Below are positions 43,950-55,520 of a stretch of DNA of 64,000 nucleotides, one piece after another. The position numbers and the translations under genes were made by a program. The DNA is taken from positions 496,001-560,000 of the forward strand of contig JAHWDD010000007.1 in the NCBI GenBank assembly GCA_023897205.1, written 5' to 3'. Source of the DNA: Exophiala sp. HKRS030. Its lineage: Eukaryota > Ascomycota > Eurotiomycetes > Chaetothyriales > Herpotrichiellaceae. The notes under the pieces were generated by a model. The model was given only the letters and a program-made list of their open reading frames with translations. It searched no databases and was not told where the DNA came from. How positions within the stretch are numbered: position 1 is the first letter of the stretch; each line of letters begins with the position of its first letter.

Positions 43950-46909
43950 ATGGCTTGTTGCTACATAGCAACATTTTGCGTAGGCCAATTGGTCAAAACG
44001 TGTCAATTTTTGGATCTTGATCAGGGCATTCGGTATAACGACGAGCTTGACCCTACCGTCACGCTGGAGAGAGGCCACGATGACGGTGCACGAGATACTA
44101 CGGACAAGCCAGCGGCCTACAACCATGGTAAAACGGACGACCAAACATCGTCAATTCTGTCCATCGACGGAATGACCTGTTCCGCATGCGTGCAAACAGT
44201 CACCGCGGCACTTGAGCGCTTGGAAGAGGTCAAGGAAGTGCGCACGTCTCTCCAGACGAACGAATCCGTGGTCATCAGCGACGGGAAGAAGCCTCTTGAT
44301 GCCGCACGATTGGTTGATGCCGTCCGTGAGGCAGGATATGAAGCACGACTGGGCCCTCGAACGCACAGTGAGGTAATGGAGCTCTTGAAGTTGAAAAAGG
44401 ACATTGCGCTGTTAAAGGAATCTTTCTCCGGATTGGCACGATACGGCGCCGTTCTACAGGTCCTGGCCTACACCAGTAACGTCGTGGGCGGATGGGCATC
44501 CCAAAGCTCGAAGGCGGCGACTTTGGCAGGTATTCTCCGTCTCGCATTGGCGCTCATCGCCGTCATGAACCAATATCAATACGCACTCTGGATACATTCG
44601 GACTGTTGGCGGCTGCTGAGAAGGAGACATTTGAATATGAACTCCCTCATCTCCTTATCTACCTTGGTGGGACTCGTGTTCACCTTTCTTGACATACTGG
44701 TTGTGGGTCCCCTGAAATCGACATCCTACGCGATGACCACTTCGGGATTGACTTTGGTTGTGGTTGCTGGGAGGTATCTCGACATCTTGTCCAGAAGACA
44801 GGCATCGAAACATCTCGTTAAACTCTATGAAGGATTGTCAGGCCAGGATTATGTACAGTTGCAGCCAAGTGGCAAGGCGAGTGCTTATCCCCCACCCCAA
44901 GTCCTTGAATCTATAGTATCGATTTTACTGACGCATGAGAGGGCAGAAAGTTCCCAGCTCCTTTCTACGTCCGGGAGACACCATCAAACTCGATCCATTC
45001 TGTGTGGTTCCTTGCGACTGCTACGTGGTAGAAGGCACTTCCACTGTCAATCAGTCATTGATCACAGGCGAAGCCTTGCCCATAACAAAATCATTGGGTG
45101 ACTCCCTGCTGGCAGGAACCCAGAATCTCAACGGAAGTTTGTCATGTGTTGTTAATCGGGAACGTGAAGAATCATTCTATGCTCAGCTCGTCCGAAGCGT
45201 TTCCGAAGCAGGTGCCAACAAAATAAAAGGTCAAGATGTGATCGACACTGTCACTCGCTGGTTCTCTCTGGTGGTCGTGTTGTTGGCATTCTCTTCGCCG
45301 ACGATTGAGCTGTACTATCAACAAAAACTCTCACGTCCCGTCGGATTCTATGTGGCAATGTGTAGATTTGTCGAGCGTGTAATGACGATACTAGTTAGCG
45401 CATGTCCATGTGCTCTCGGTCTAGCAGTACCTTCTGCCGTCGTCGCATCAATCGGTGAGTTCCTCTGCCTCTGTACCAGCTGGTCACACTCAAACACTTA
45501 AGCTCAAATTTACTTATTGTCATCTAAAAGATGCCGCACATTCCAAAGGAATTCTTTTGACCAAAGGTGTTTCTACTCTTCAGGAGTTGGAAAGAGTCGA
45601 CCAGATGGTCTTTGACAAGACTGGCACTTTGACCGAAGGAAATTTTGAAGTTGAAAGCATCACGATGCATCCCGCTTGGAAGGGCAAGGAGGCCATGTTG
45701 TGGACACTTGTGTGTGCACTCGAAGAGCATGAGGCAAATGGACATCCTATCGGAGTGGCTTTGTTCAAAAAGGGGCTTCAAGAGACTAGTGCAGGGTGGC
45801 TAAAGTCTGTTGCTCGCCCGTCGCTGAGTGACACTGTTTCGGTTCCAGGCCGTGGCGTCGCGGGTAAGGTCGGCATTGAGAACGCTCATGGATCATCCTC
45901 ACGGCATCGGGTTTGTATTGGCAATCAAGAGTTCCTACGAGAGAATTCAGTTGCTTCCAGCTTAGACACAGAATCTGTCAAACCACAAGTCCCTGGCATT
46001 GCTGTGCACATAGGGGTCGATGGGATCCTCGTGGCAACAATACAGCTGCAGGTAGGAGTGTATGTCCATCTGGTTCCATCTCAGACTAACACGCAGGCAT
46101 AGGACCAGGTCAAGCCCGAAGCGAGAGAGACGCTACGAACACTTGTTGATAGGGGTTATGGGGTCTCTATGGTACGTCACTGACCTTCAACACCAGCTGA
46201 CCGACTTTCGCTAATGATCCCTGATCTTTTCCTTCAGTTGACTGGAGATGCCGAAGCTGAAGCATCCAGAGTGGCATCCCTGTTGGGAATACCAATACTC
46301 GCATCTCGAGCCAGCCCTGCAGATAAGCTCCAACATATCCGATCGCTTCAGAAGGCTGGTTCAAAGGTAGCCATGGTAATGCGGCCCTCTGGATCTTTCC
46401 TCCATGGACAGAATCGTCATAAGATTGGACAAAATGCTGACAAACATCCCTGGTAGATTGGTGACGGACTGAACGACGCTCCGAGTCTCGCAGCATCTGA
46501 TGTGGGAACCATTATGACCTGTAATTCCTCGGCCGCAACAGTCGGAGGGTCGGTCATGATACTCAATTCTGGCCTCGGCTCCTTGCCCTTACTTGGTAGT
46601 ATCGTCAAAATAACTATGCGACAGATCCGGTGGAATATCATTTGGGCCGTTTGCTACAATGTCATTGCCCTGAGTCTGGCCACCGGTATCTTGATGCCCC
46701 TAGGTTATACTCTCAAACCGTAAGTTTGGTCCATTGCCGGTTTTTTTTGTCCATTGGTAAGACCAACCTAGCTAACACACCCAATTCCACGGTCTAGCTC
46801 GTTTGGCGCAGGTTTGATGTCCATGTCGTCCGTCATGATAACGATGCAGTCACTATGGTTGAGGAGTCGACTACTGGAGAAGGACTTCGAGGTCAAGGGA
46901 AAAGAATAG
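43950..46909 (+). CDS. Copper-type P1B ATPase with one HMA domain
   Basis: Seven exons (43950-44876, 44947-45454, 45531-46051, 46103-46171, 46238-46375, 46457-46719, 46798-46909) give 845 residues. One heavy-metal domain (GMTCSAC) precedes membrane helices; the actuator motif TGEALP, the metal site CPC in SACPCALG, the phosphorylation site DKTGTLT, the HP locus (NGHPIG), TGDAEAEA and GDGLNDAP all follow in order. The enzyme pumps Cu(I) out of the cytosol or into the secretory/vacuolar lumen. Intron 1 can be read as GC-AG (44877-44946) or as a GT-AG intron shifted four bases at the donor; both keep the frame. The start is the first good ATG and the N-terminus is short for a fungal Cu-ATPase. 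Confidence 0.88.
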
Positions 46910-47347
46910 GACTTGAAATATAATGACTCTTTAAATCTTCCCTATGTACTACACTTGCACACTTGTAAAGATTAGAAATGTCTCCATACACTTCTAGATA
47001 TCATTGAGGTCTTTGATGATGATCAATTTAGCCTCAAGGAGATCGGCTTACTGCCTCTGCTTCAAACGACTTCCACCAAGGAACAGTATGTTTATTGTTT
47101 GCCACAACAGATAGTGAGGCTTCAGTGTCTAGAATGTCATGCATAGCATTCCCGTGATTTTTTGTTTTCTACTCTATGGTTCACAACTGGGAAGTAACCC
47201 ACGACACCCGCATTCATTACTTGGTTGACTCTTGGTACTCTTGCTATTCATACCGCAGTTACCAGACACATTTTGCCAGAGCTCCTTTTGCCAACTAATT
47301 CGTCCATCTCGTCATTTTAGTGGCATTATACAATCCGTAGACTGTTC
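46910..47347. other. Intergenic, convergent 3' regions
   Basis: This is a 438-base AT-rich spacer between the stop codons of the ATPase and the transporter. Nothing further was recognised. Confidence 0.5.
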
Positions 47348-48631
47348 CTAGGCCCTTTCCTTTTTCGACATCCACACGCGACTCATGTCCCCCACAGGTA
47401 AAGTGACTGGTATCCCGACCGCTTCAAACAATTGAACTGTGAGTAAATACCATCCTAATAAGCTGGTCCCAAAAAGAGCTCCTCCACCTCCCTGTCATGA
47501 GGGTTGTCAGATTTGTTGTTTACCGACGACGAGAAAGTAGCAAGTAGATACAAGACTGACCTTGTACAACCTCATACCCACCACAGTATCACCCAATGCC
47601 AATCTCCAGAATGAGCCCGTCAGTAAGGAGAAGACGACTATCAAAGAGAGAAAGACGGTGAAGAAGACGGCGTTCGTTCTGGTGGCGCAGATGGCGTAGA
47701 TAACCACCAACAAGTCCATTGCAAGAAGGAGGAAACCTTTTCGATTTGAGGTTTTGTCAATAAATGATGGCTCTACTCGTGCTGCTGAGGGGGCCTGAAA
47801 CATACCAAAAGTACTCATGAACCCTGCTGACGCCAAACCTTCGGCGGTGTTGGTTCCACTGGTCGAGTATGGAGCTACGAGTTCAGCGTGTAAGTGTGAA
47901 TGCCCAATGCTTCCCCGTCTGCCGTTCCATGAACAACAAGGATGGGTTCCGTCCTAAGGAAGACTTACCAGCTGCACCGAACGAAGCTTGCAGTGTACAC
48001 CCGAAAGTAAGCCAGAAACCACCTGATTTGAATCAGTAAATTCTGGAATTTCCTCCAAATTTTCTTTGGGCTGGCCACCATTACTTACCGAAAGAGCAAA
48101 AGACCACAAAGGGAAATGTGTTGCCCAAGACGAATTCCAAAAGGCCCGAGACTGCTAGCATTGTACCACCAAGGAACACCATTGCGCCACTACACCCTCA
48201 AATGTCAGAGTACACACGAGAGAGAGTCAGGTGTCGGCATCGAGGGCATACTCGACAGCAACTCCGTTATTGCCAGCACCTCTCCATCCCATCAACGCAC
48301 AAGATACGGGAGTTGTTGTCAGAACAAAGCTTGCAATGGCCCTATACATGTTAGAGAGAATTTGCGATCCTTGAACCTACCAACAGTGGGGAGGACGAGG
48401 TTCTACAACTCACAGTGGTGTTGGGTTTCCAAACTTTTTGGCTAGAGTTGGTTGATGACGGCCGATTGGAGCGAGATAAAGCTTCTCGAATTGCTCTGGA
48501 GATAGCGTGATGGTGGTATGAACTTGTTTGAGGTCAGGAAAACCATGGGTACCATTTTGGTGATTGACTTCTTGCTGAGCATGACCCTTCTCAGCATGGT
48601 CGACATCGTAATCACCGATTCCGTTATTCAT
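47348..48631 (-). CDS. GPR1/FUN34/YaaH family acetate transporter
   Basis: Seven exons in transcript order (48414-48631, 48252-48341, 48089-48189, 47969-48022, 47806-47874, 47561-47736, 47348-47491) give 283 residues. The diagnostic [16 protein letters not shown] motif is formed by splicing intron 1, and the N-terminal [15 protein letters not shown] is typical of fungal Ato/AcpA proteins. Six hydrophobic segments follow, with a loop containing [13 protein letters not shown]. Family members import acetate/monocarboxylates or export ammonia. It is divergent to the ALDH gene (635-base spacer), so a shared promoter could couple organic-acid transport to aldehyde oxidation. Confidence 0.88.
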
Positions 48632-48778
48632 GATCAATATTCGGCTCAATTCGGTTCCTGATAGAGAGGACAGTATACAACGGCATAAAACCCTGTCTTT
48701 CAACACAAAATGGACACACTCTGCTGGAGGTGTAATATGTTATAACTTGTCGTCCACAAACCTCGTTCGAGGCCATGA

Positions 48779-48786
48779 CGGGCCGT
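48779..48786 (+). promoter_or_regulatory. CGGGCCGT site
   Basis: Eight-base match to the ADH/LDI promoter motif. Confidence 0.4.
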
Positions 48787-48962
48787 TGATCAACGTTTGA
48801 AATGCCCCGTTATAGAAAATGTAAAGCGTTATTCCATGTACGGCAGTAGTCACACGCGTTCAAGATATTGCCGCCGACAAACTGTTTACAAGATGTTGAG
48901 TTTTTGCTGTGGCGCCGATCAGGTACTTTCCTGGAGCTGGCCAAGATGCCGTGCCCCCTGTC

Positions 48963-48969
48963 CGGCCCG
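48963..48969 (-). promoter_or_regulatory. CGGGCCG core site
   Basis: Second copy in the transporter/ALDH spacer, reverse orientation. Confidence 0.35.
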
Positions 48970-49063
48970 CGCATTCCCACACCTCCACATCATCCCACAA
49001 TCTGGGGAGACTAGCGACTGGTAAGAGCTATCCAGGACAGTCACGACACACAACTACGGCTCC

Positions 49064-49070
49064 CGGCCCG
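49064..49070 (-). promoter_or_regulatory. CGGGCCG core site
   Basis: Third copy in the transporter/ALDH spacer, about 200 bases before the ALDH ATG. Confidence 0.35.
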
Positions 49071-49266
49071 TGTGCTCTTCATGCTGCTGTCTTGCGTTTG
49101 TCCGGCAAGGCGAGCGGGCGGGGGCGTTGTTCAACGTTCTGCGTTATATGTCTTTCAGGAACACAACTATAGTTTAAAGCAACTTAAACAATTTCACGAT
49201 ACTTACAAAGATTGACTGTGTGACGTTCAGAACTACTCTCTACTCCCTTTGAACGGTCTCGTCAGC

Positions 49267-51171
49267 ATGACCGTACAAATTGTCGTCGTCAACGGCCAGA
49301 CCAATGGCGTTGTTGATGGCCACTCGAGCAAAAATGGTCTCCTCGATTGGAGCCATTTCAAGAATGTCATCAACGGAAATCTCGAGACAACATCCAAGAC
49401 ACGACACAGCATCAATCCAGCCACAGGAGAGCCAGGACCAGAAGTCCCTATTGCGACAAAGGACGACGTCGATAGGACATTGAACGCCGCAAAGGAGGCA
49501 TTTGAGAAGTGGTCTGAAGTTTCGTATTCGGCTCGACAGAACGCTGTACTGGCATTTGCAGATGCACTAGAGATCGAGAAAGAAAATTTCTCGCAACTCT
49601 TGACCCAGGAGCAAGGAAAACCGGTGAGTTTTGGGATAGATAATCCAACTACGTCTTTATCTCACATTGAGAGTGTCACTGATGTTGATGTATCCTCTGA
49701 TCTAATAGTTGGTGTTTGCTCGATTTGAGCTTGACCTTGCCATTCAGTGGATGCGCGACATTGCCAAACTCGAGCTCCCGGAGGAGAGAGTCTTTGAAGG
49801 CGACAAAGAGATTCTCATCAGATACACTCCACTCGGTGTGACTGTCGGCATTGTCCCGTGGAACTACCCGATCCTCCTCGCCACCGGGAAAATTGCGCCA
49901 GCGGTTGTGACCGGCAACACCATCGTCATCAAGCCTTCGCCGTTCACCCCTGCTGGGGACTTGAAACTGGTCGAACTTGCGCAGCGCTTTTTCCCTCCCG
50001 GCGTGGTGCAGGCACTGTCAGGGGACGACAGCCTAGGTCCCATTCTTACGGAGCATCCAATCCCGGCCAAGATCAGTTTCACGGGGTCAACCTTGACGGG
50101 GAAGAAGGTCATGGAGTCGGCCAGCAAGACATTGAAACGAGTGACTTTGGAACTGTGAGTATTTTTGGTTGCTGCATTGGAGTGAGTCTATTGAGAAAGA
50201 AAACGCTGACTCTGTTCGATTGACCAGTGGTGGCAATGACCCAGCCATTGTTACTGACAATGTAGATATTGCTGTTGTAGCTCCGAAGGTGAGAGGGTAT
50301 CACTCTGGAGGGTTTTATCGGCTAAAATCATGCAATAGATTGCAGGACTTGCATTTCTCAACTCGGGCCAGGTAAGTTCCAACAATTGTACAACTTCAAC
50401 GTGCTCAGATGGCTCACTTGAATCTCTAACCATACAGATATGTCTGGCTCTGAAACGAATATTTGTTCAAGAATCGATTGCGAATGAATTCCTACAAGCA
50501 ATGGTAGAGGCAACCAAAAATCTAAAGGTAGGATAACACGGCAATTCTTTAGATCATTTTGCTGACAAAAGTATTCGTGTAGGTCGGCCCAGGAACTGAA
50601 CCCGACGTATACCTCGGTCCCATTCAAAACCAAATGCAATATGAAAAGGTCAAGACTTTGTTCGAGGACATCCAAACCAAAGACTGGAAAGTCGCCGTGG
50701 GTGGCAAGAATCCAGAGGGCAAAGGATACTTCATTACTCCTACCATCATCGACCGCCCTCCACTTGACTCAAGAATCGTAAAAGAAGAGCCTTTTGGTAC
50801 GTGGTGAACCGTCATCCCCCATCACCCGACGCAGAAAGAAAAGTGAAATGTTGACAGAAACTCTACACGAAAATATAGGTCCAATAGTCCCCCTCCTCAC
50901 TTTCAAAGACGACAAGGAAGCCATCAAGTTGGCAAACGACACGCACATGGGCCTGGGAGCTTCGGTGTGGTGCAACGACCTGGGACGTGCAAACGAAATT
51001 GCCCTCAAGCTCGACGCGGGAAACGTTTGGGTCAACACTCATTTCGAACTGGACCCTCGTTTCCCGTTCGGCGGACACAAGCAGAGTGGCATCGGGGTGG
51101 AATGGGGTGTGGGCGGGTTGAAGTCATTCTGTAATTCGCAGACTCTATTCTTGAAGCGGAATCCTGCTTAG
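49267..51171 (+). CDS. Aldehyde dehydrogenase (ALDH superfamily)
   Basis: Seven exons (49267-49623, 49709-50154, 50228-50288, 50339-50371, 50438-50527, 50583-50796, 50879-51171) give 497 residues, a full-length ALDH. It would oxidise an aldehyde to the acid with NAD(P)+. The motifs are in order: GIVPWNYP, KPSPFTPAG, FTGSTLTGKK, the general-base Glu in TLELGGND (joined across intron 2), the nucleophilic Cys in NSGQICLALKR (joined across intron 4), and EEPFGPIVPLL across intron 6. The 33-base exon 4 carries the residues just before the catalytic Cys. In the proposed pathway it would act on the product of the neighbouring ADH, for example geranial to geranic acid; the substrate is inference. Confidence 0.93.
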
Positions 51172-51299
51172 CTACCTACCTAGGTATGTAGTAATACCAG
51201 ATTTGATACCGAGACACATGATATTCTTTTGTCGAGATTGCGAGGATGTGTGCATTTCAACTTTGAAACTCGAGGGAGAGCATCTCCCCAGCAGCTCTT

Positions 51300-51896
51300 C
51301 TAAATTTCCTTAGTCTGTTGCTGCCTTGACTCCTTGATGATGTAGAACAGGCTTCCGTCATAGACCCCCCGTAGATCTGCTTTTGCTATCTGCCCACGCT
51401 TTTGGATGAGCAACCAAGTGGTCAAGAGTTCCATAAAACTGTAGAGCCAGCCCCCAAAGTCGTAGGGGTCGCAATTTGACTTCCACATTCGTAGGTACTC
51501 GCGAGTGGTCAGGTGACCCTTGTTCTCGGTGTCGAACTTGGTGAACATGCTGTCGAACCTGTCCTGGTCCAACTGTCCGCGAGGGTCAAACACCCCAGAG
51601 TCACTGCTGTGGATGGTCCGGTGGACGTTGGACACACAAACTCGGAACCGAGGGTCGCGCTTGGCGGCGGCGCCAGCATGGCCGGGCTGAGTTGCATACG
51701 AAAACAGAAGAGGTATGAATAGGCTGATGATGCTGTATGGGATGGAAAATCCCAAGTCACGAAAGCCGTGCCAAACATCGGATACGTTGATCAGTCCATC
51801 TCCATCCCGATCCCAGAACATGATGTGCTTTTCGAGGTCTGTAGGTTTTTTGTGATGATCGTCGTCGTCTGGCATGTCTTCTTGTCTGGGGGCCAT
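51300..51896 (-). CDS. Caleosin-type heme peroxygenase
   Basis: The single-exon frame encodes 198 residues from the ATG complementary to 51894-51896. Caleosins sit on lipid droplets/ER and use fatty-acid hydroperoxides to hydroxylate or epoxidise lipids. The first EF-hand with its conserved His (KHIMFWDRDGDGLINVSDV), a proline-containing hydrophobic hairpin (about residues 48-70), the heme-His motif NVHRTIHSSDSGVFD and a C-terminal YDFGGWLYSFMEL are all recognisable. The gene ends 128 bases from the ALDH stop, tail to tail. A CGGGCCG core lies 256 bases upstream of its ATG. Confidence 0.9.
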   Translation of the reverse strand: MAPRQEDMPDDDDHHKKPTDLEKHIMFWDRDGDGLINVSDVWHGFRDLGFSIPYSIISLFIPLLFSYATQPGHAGAAAKRDPRFRVCVSNVHRTIHSSDSGVFDPRGQLDQDRFDSMFTKFDTENKGHLTTREYLRMWKSNCDPYDFGGWLYSFMELLTTWLLIQKRGQIAKADLRGVYDGSLFYIIKESRQQQTKEI

Positions 51897-52425
51897 GCCG
51901 TGGGAGTTCTAGTGAAGATTGGTGGCGATGAGATAGAAAACTGGCACAATTAAAAAATGCAGCCCCGATACCTTTGTTCAACGGCCTTATGTGACTGAAG
52001 TGGCTAAACTGTCTGGCATTATTCTGAGACTTGATTTACGCACACATAAAAGCCTAGCAGTTTTTTGAAAAACCAAAAAACCTCTGGTCGGACCGTGAAA
52101 ATTCAACGAAGCCCGCTTCGCAACCATGGAACTCTCTGCCCTTATCATACCCGGGCCGGGTCGGGTAGTCTCAACACATGACTTTATATTTTCAAGAGAA
52201 ACTTATTATATTGTTTGATATGACCTTCTTTTTGAGCCATTAACATCACTAAGGAATCAAGGTGTCGAAAGAGGCTCGGTCTGTGACTGATTGACATAGT
52301 TACGCATCCTCAATACGATATTAAGTAGCTCGGAAATAACAACTATAGAGGTAGGTGACGAACTTATTGGAGGCCCCGACATAGTCCCAAATCGCCGCTG
52401 CTAATTTGCAGTCCACCTAGCTTTG
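51897..52425. other. Intergenic, caleosin promoter and TF2 3' region
   Basis: This 529-base gap separates two genes on the minus strand. It includes an overlapping GC-rich site CCCGGGCCGGGTCGGG at 52150-52165 with the CGGGCCG core. Confidence 0.5.
52152..52158 (+). promoter_or_regulatory. CGGGCCG core site
   Basis: In the caleosin promoter, followed directly by GGTCGGG. Confidence 0.35.
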
Positions 52426-54884
52426 CTACCTTGTGAGCATCGAATAAGCTAATGGATCTTGATTATCGTCGACAAAGAAATTGTCCCAAGGATCTTGTAT
52501 GGGTGGTAGTTCGAGATGGTTTTCTAAATTCATATCAAGGTCTTCATATCGGCGTATGTCGTTATTGAGATTGAACTCTTTGAGCAAATCACAGTCACGA
52601 TCGCCAAGAGGATCTTGGTAAGTGGTTGGTATGATTCGGGCTTCTGAAAGGGATGGTCCTTCAATATCTTTGGCGTTTAAAATCGAGCTTTCATCACTGG
52701 ACGCAGAAGCATCAGAACAAACGTGATGATGCCCTGGGTTCGCAATGTTCGTAGACAAAGAGCCGAATCTAGCAGGGTCAGAGAGCCAACCATAATCTAG
52801 AAGGTTTTCTATGGGCTGGAGACTGGGATCATTGCAGAGTTCCGTGGATCGAGACGCAGTGACGAGTTCTCTTGCAGCAAGAGGATCTGGATGGAACTGG
52901 TCAAGCGCAATGGACTGCAGGCCACATAACATCAGCAAACATTTCAGAAACAAGAGATTAGAGAGAGACGAAGACTGGCAAAGACAGAAGGTCAGGACTT
53001 CTTCTTACCATTTTCGGATAATGTCCCCAAAGACTGCGTCCCGAGTCAAGGAATTCCGTTGTGTGGTGGTATAATTGTTTGGCCATGTTGCTCGTCGTGC
53101 TATCGTCGTGGTAGGAGAATAGCTTGCAAATCACTCCACCAACAACCATTGGATAGCCATAAAATGAGCTGATAGTCATTCCAAGTTCCTGAATTGATCT
53201 TACGGTCGATATTAATTGTTCAGCGTACCAAAATGAGCGTCGTAGGATTTCGCTCACAAAGCTCAGTGGCGGTGGAGCTTCAATTGATTGTAGCCGCTTG
53301 CGAAAAAGGTAGGGGTGATGTAAGATGCACTGATTCATGTGATACAACATCATGGCAAAGATGAAATGTCCTGCTTTTTGCTGATCAATCATGCCGTACG
53401 AATCAAGGTACTGGGCATGAATTGCATCTGACACTGAAGCGTCAGTCACCCTAGAATATCCTTCGAAGCTCAACAGCAAGCTGTAGATGGCCGCGAAGTC
53501 GCTTCGAGAATCCCAAGGGGGATAACGGTCGGTGGATCCTTGTTGCTGGAGCGCCTGGCGTTCCACTCTCCCCAGTGCAGATGCCATTAGAATTGTATGC
53601 GCGAAAGGATCCATGCTGCCTGCCTCATGGATTGTGTGCATCTCTTCGAGGAGCCGCAACCCCGGCATTGCCTGGTTGGCTTCGGGATTGTCCGAAGGCA
53701 GTAGTGTAGAGCAATCGCTGTCCGCAATCGTAGAAGGCCTGTAGACACCACACGAGGCGAGTCGGTCCAATAAATAGACGGACCAGAACGTCAACCGTCT
53801 CTCATCTTGTTCCTCAAGTGACAAGTCCGGTCGCGGCTCTGCATTGAGTTGCAAACTCTGCCCAAATCTGACGGCCAGGCCGATTTTGACCCAACCAAGG
53901 CGATGGCGACCGGCTGGAAAGCAATCAGGTCAAAGCCGAATGAAAAACGTTTGGATCTGGGATGAGATAAGAAATACCTGTGAAGTCTACTACGGCCAGA
54001 AGGTTCGTCGCTTGCACCATGTGAATATCCAAAAGGTGGTTGTCGTCGGCAAAAGCCTTGTCAAAGATCTCGTTCCATGCACTTCGGCCGTAGAAATTCA
54101 CCGCCTCCAGCTGTTGCGAATCAAAGAATGATTCGTCGGAGAAGCGGGCAGACAAGGCAATCATGGCCAGGAGAAGATAATCCGGATACTCTTTTTGTTC
54201 CAGCTTACGGTAGAACGTTGCCTCGCGAAAGTAAACGTATGGCTGATTCTGACACGAGCGGAAATAGGTGTCGAGTAGTGACCGAAGAACTGGCTCTGGA
54301 GGCAACTGAGAGTACTTGCTTCTATGATGTCTCCAGGCATTAGCAGGTAATCACTTATGATTTTCAGTATGAAGTCTTGCAGCTTCGAAAGCATACCGAA
54401 AACTGTGGGACGACTCCGAGTCAGGGCTGGACGCAGCAGAGCTAACTCCTGGTGATGTCTTCCTCTTCGCACGGTGGTCGTTGTTATTCATAAGACTCAG
54501 TTTTGCTTCTAATAATGCTACCCGTGTCGCAAGGCCAATCTCCTTGAGGGACTTATCAGCTAATGACACACAGTACTTCTATGGAAAGATAGCAAATGAC
54601 TTACATCGGCACTGATCTGAGCTCTGGGCAAAGCATGGTGACAAACGAGTGGACCATCACCATAGACACATTCTTGCTTCAACCGAGAACAAAAATTACA
54701 CGAAGGTTTCTGCCCGTCGCATTTTGACTTCTTGCGTCTTGTGGGAGAGCAGAATCAGCAATCAAGCCTTCATAATGGTACCGAGAAAGTGAGACAGCAC
54801 ATACCGGCAGTTCTGGCAAGCCTGTCGCACTCTCTTCGACCCCCTTTGTTCCTTCGTTGGATGGGTTGAAGTATTAGAGGACAT
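52426..54884 (-). CDS. Zn2Cys6 transcription factor, cluster regulator candidate 2
   Basis: Six exons in transcript order (54805-54884, 54605-54737, 54397-54551, 53978-54321, 53009-53913, 52426-52914) give 701 residues. The zinc cluster is CQNCRRKKSKCDGQKPSCNFC...C with an intron after CQNCR. A coiled-coil segment LATRVALLEAKL, the fungal TF domain (LLDTYFRSCQNQPYVYF, DERRLTFWSVYLLDRLASCG, DSDCSTLLPSD) and the C-terminal LLDYGWL follow, as in the regulator at 36316. Five introns occupy equivalent positions and phases in the two genes, showing gene duplication. The last ~150 residues are acidic. It probably controls the genes between the pair, which is inference. Confidence 0.9.
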
Positions 54885-55520
54885 TGCACCTTGAGAGAGA
54901 GCAAGGTGTCTGGACTGGAGGAATTACGAGGATCCGCGATACAGAAACACTCTTTCACTTGCGGAATCTCGAGACCATATCCAGTGACTTTACGAGCTCC
55001 ACAAGTCTTATGTGGCCGTGGGGTATTCGCAAAAGCTGGGGATTGAACGGATGGGAGGGTACGAGTACGGAGTAGCATTATGGGATCAGTATGTTGGTGA
55101 TTCAGGCCGTGAGCGCGAAATCCTCCATCCGTTCCTCCAGAGGTATCTTGACTTGGTCTAGGTTCCGTGAGAAATCGAGACGGAAACGATCATTAGCGTT
55201 GTCGTTGTCGACCAGAGAAGCCTCTCTCCGCACACAATCACCACCAACGGTTAGAGTTCTATGAAATGGGCCCGGATTGCGCCGCCCCCACAAGACGTCG
55301 GATCCGTCGTAAATGCCAGTGTTCGAGAGGGTCTTACTGTGTGTGGGATAAGAGGTTACATAATAGTGAATATCAATGCATCGTAAGAATAGCAAGTCGT
55401 TTTAAGTTGGCTACCGAGTCCTACTACACACAATAGTGTGGTGTGGATCGTGTGGACTAACACGGAGTATAGGGCTTCTAAATATCTTCCGCAACCCCCT
55501 TCAAATCAAGCCTTTTCGTC
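54885..55520. other. Intergenic, TF2 promoter and P450 3' region
   Basis: This is a 636-base gap between two minus-strand genes. A TACGGAGTA copy lies at 55066-55074, about 180 bases upstream of the regulator ATG. No gene was recognised. Confidence 0.5.
55066..55074 (+). repeat. TACGGAGTA motif copy
   Basis: Exact 9-mer copy in the promoter of the second Zn2Cys6 regulator, preceded by GTACGAG. Confidence 0.7.

Larger units (their letters stand above)
48632..49266. promoter_or_regulatory. Bidirectional transporter/ALDH promoter
   Basis: The 635-base divergent spacer contains CGGGCCGT at 48779-48786 and two reverse-strand CGGGCCG cores (48963-48969 and 49064-49070), matching the motif seen in the ADH/LDI spacer. 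The shared regulator is inference. Confidence 0.5.
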
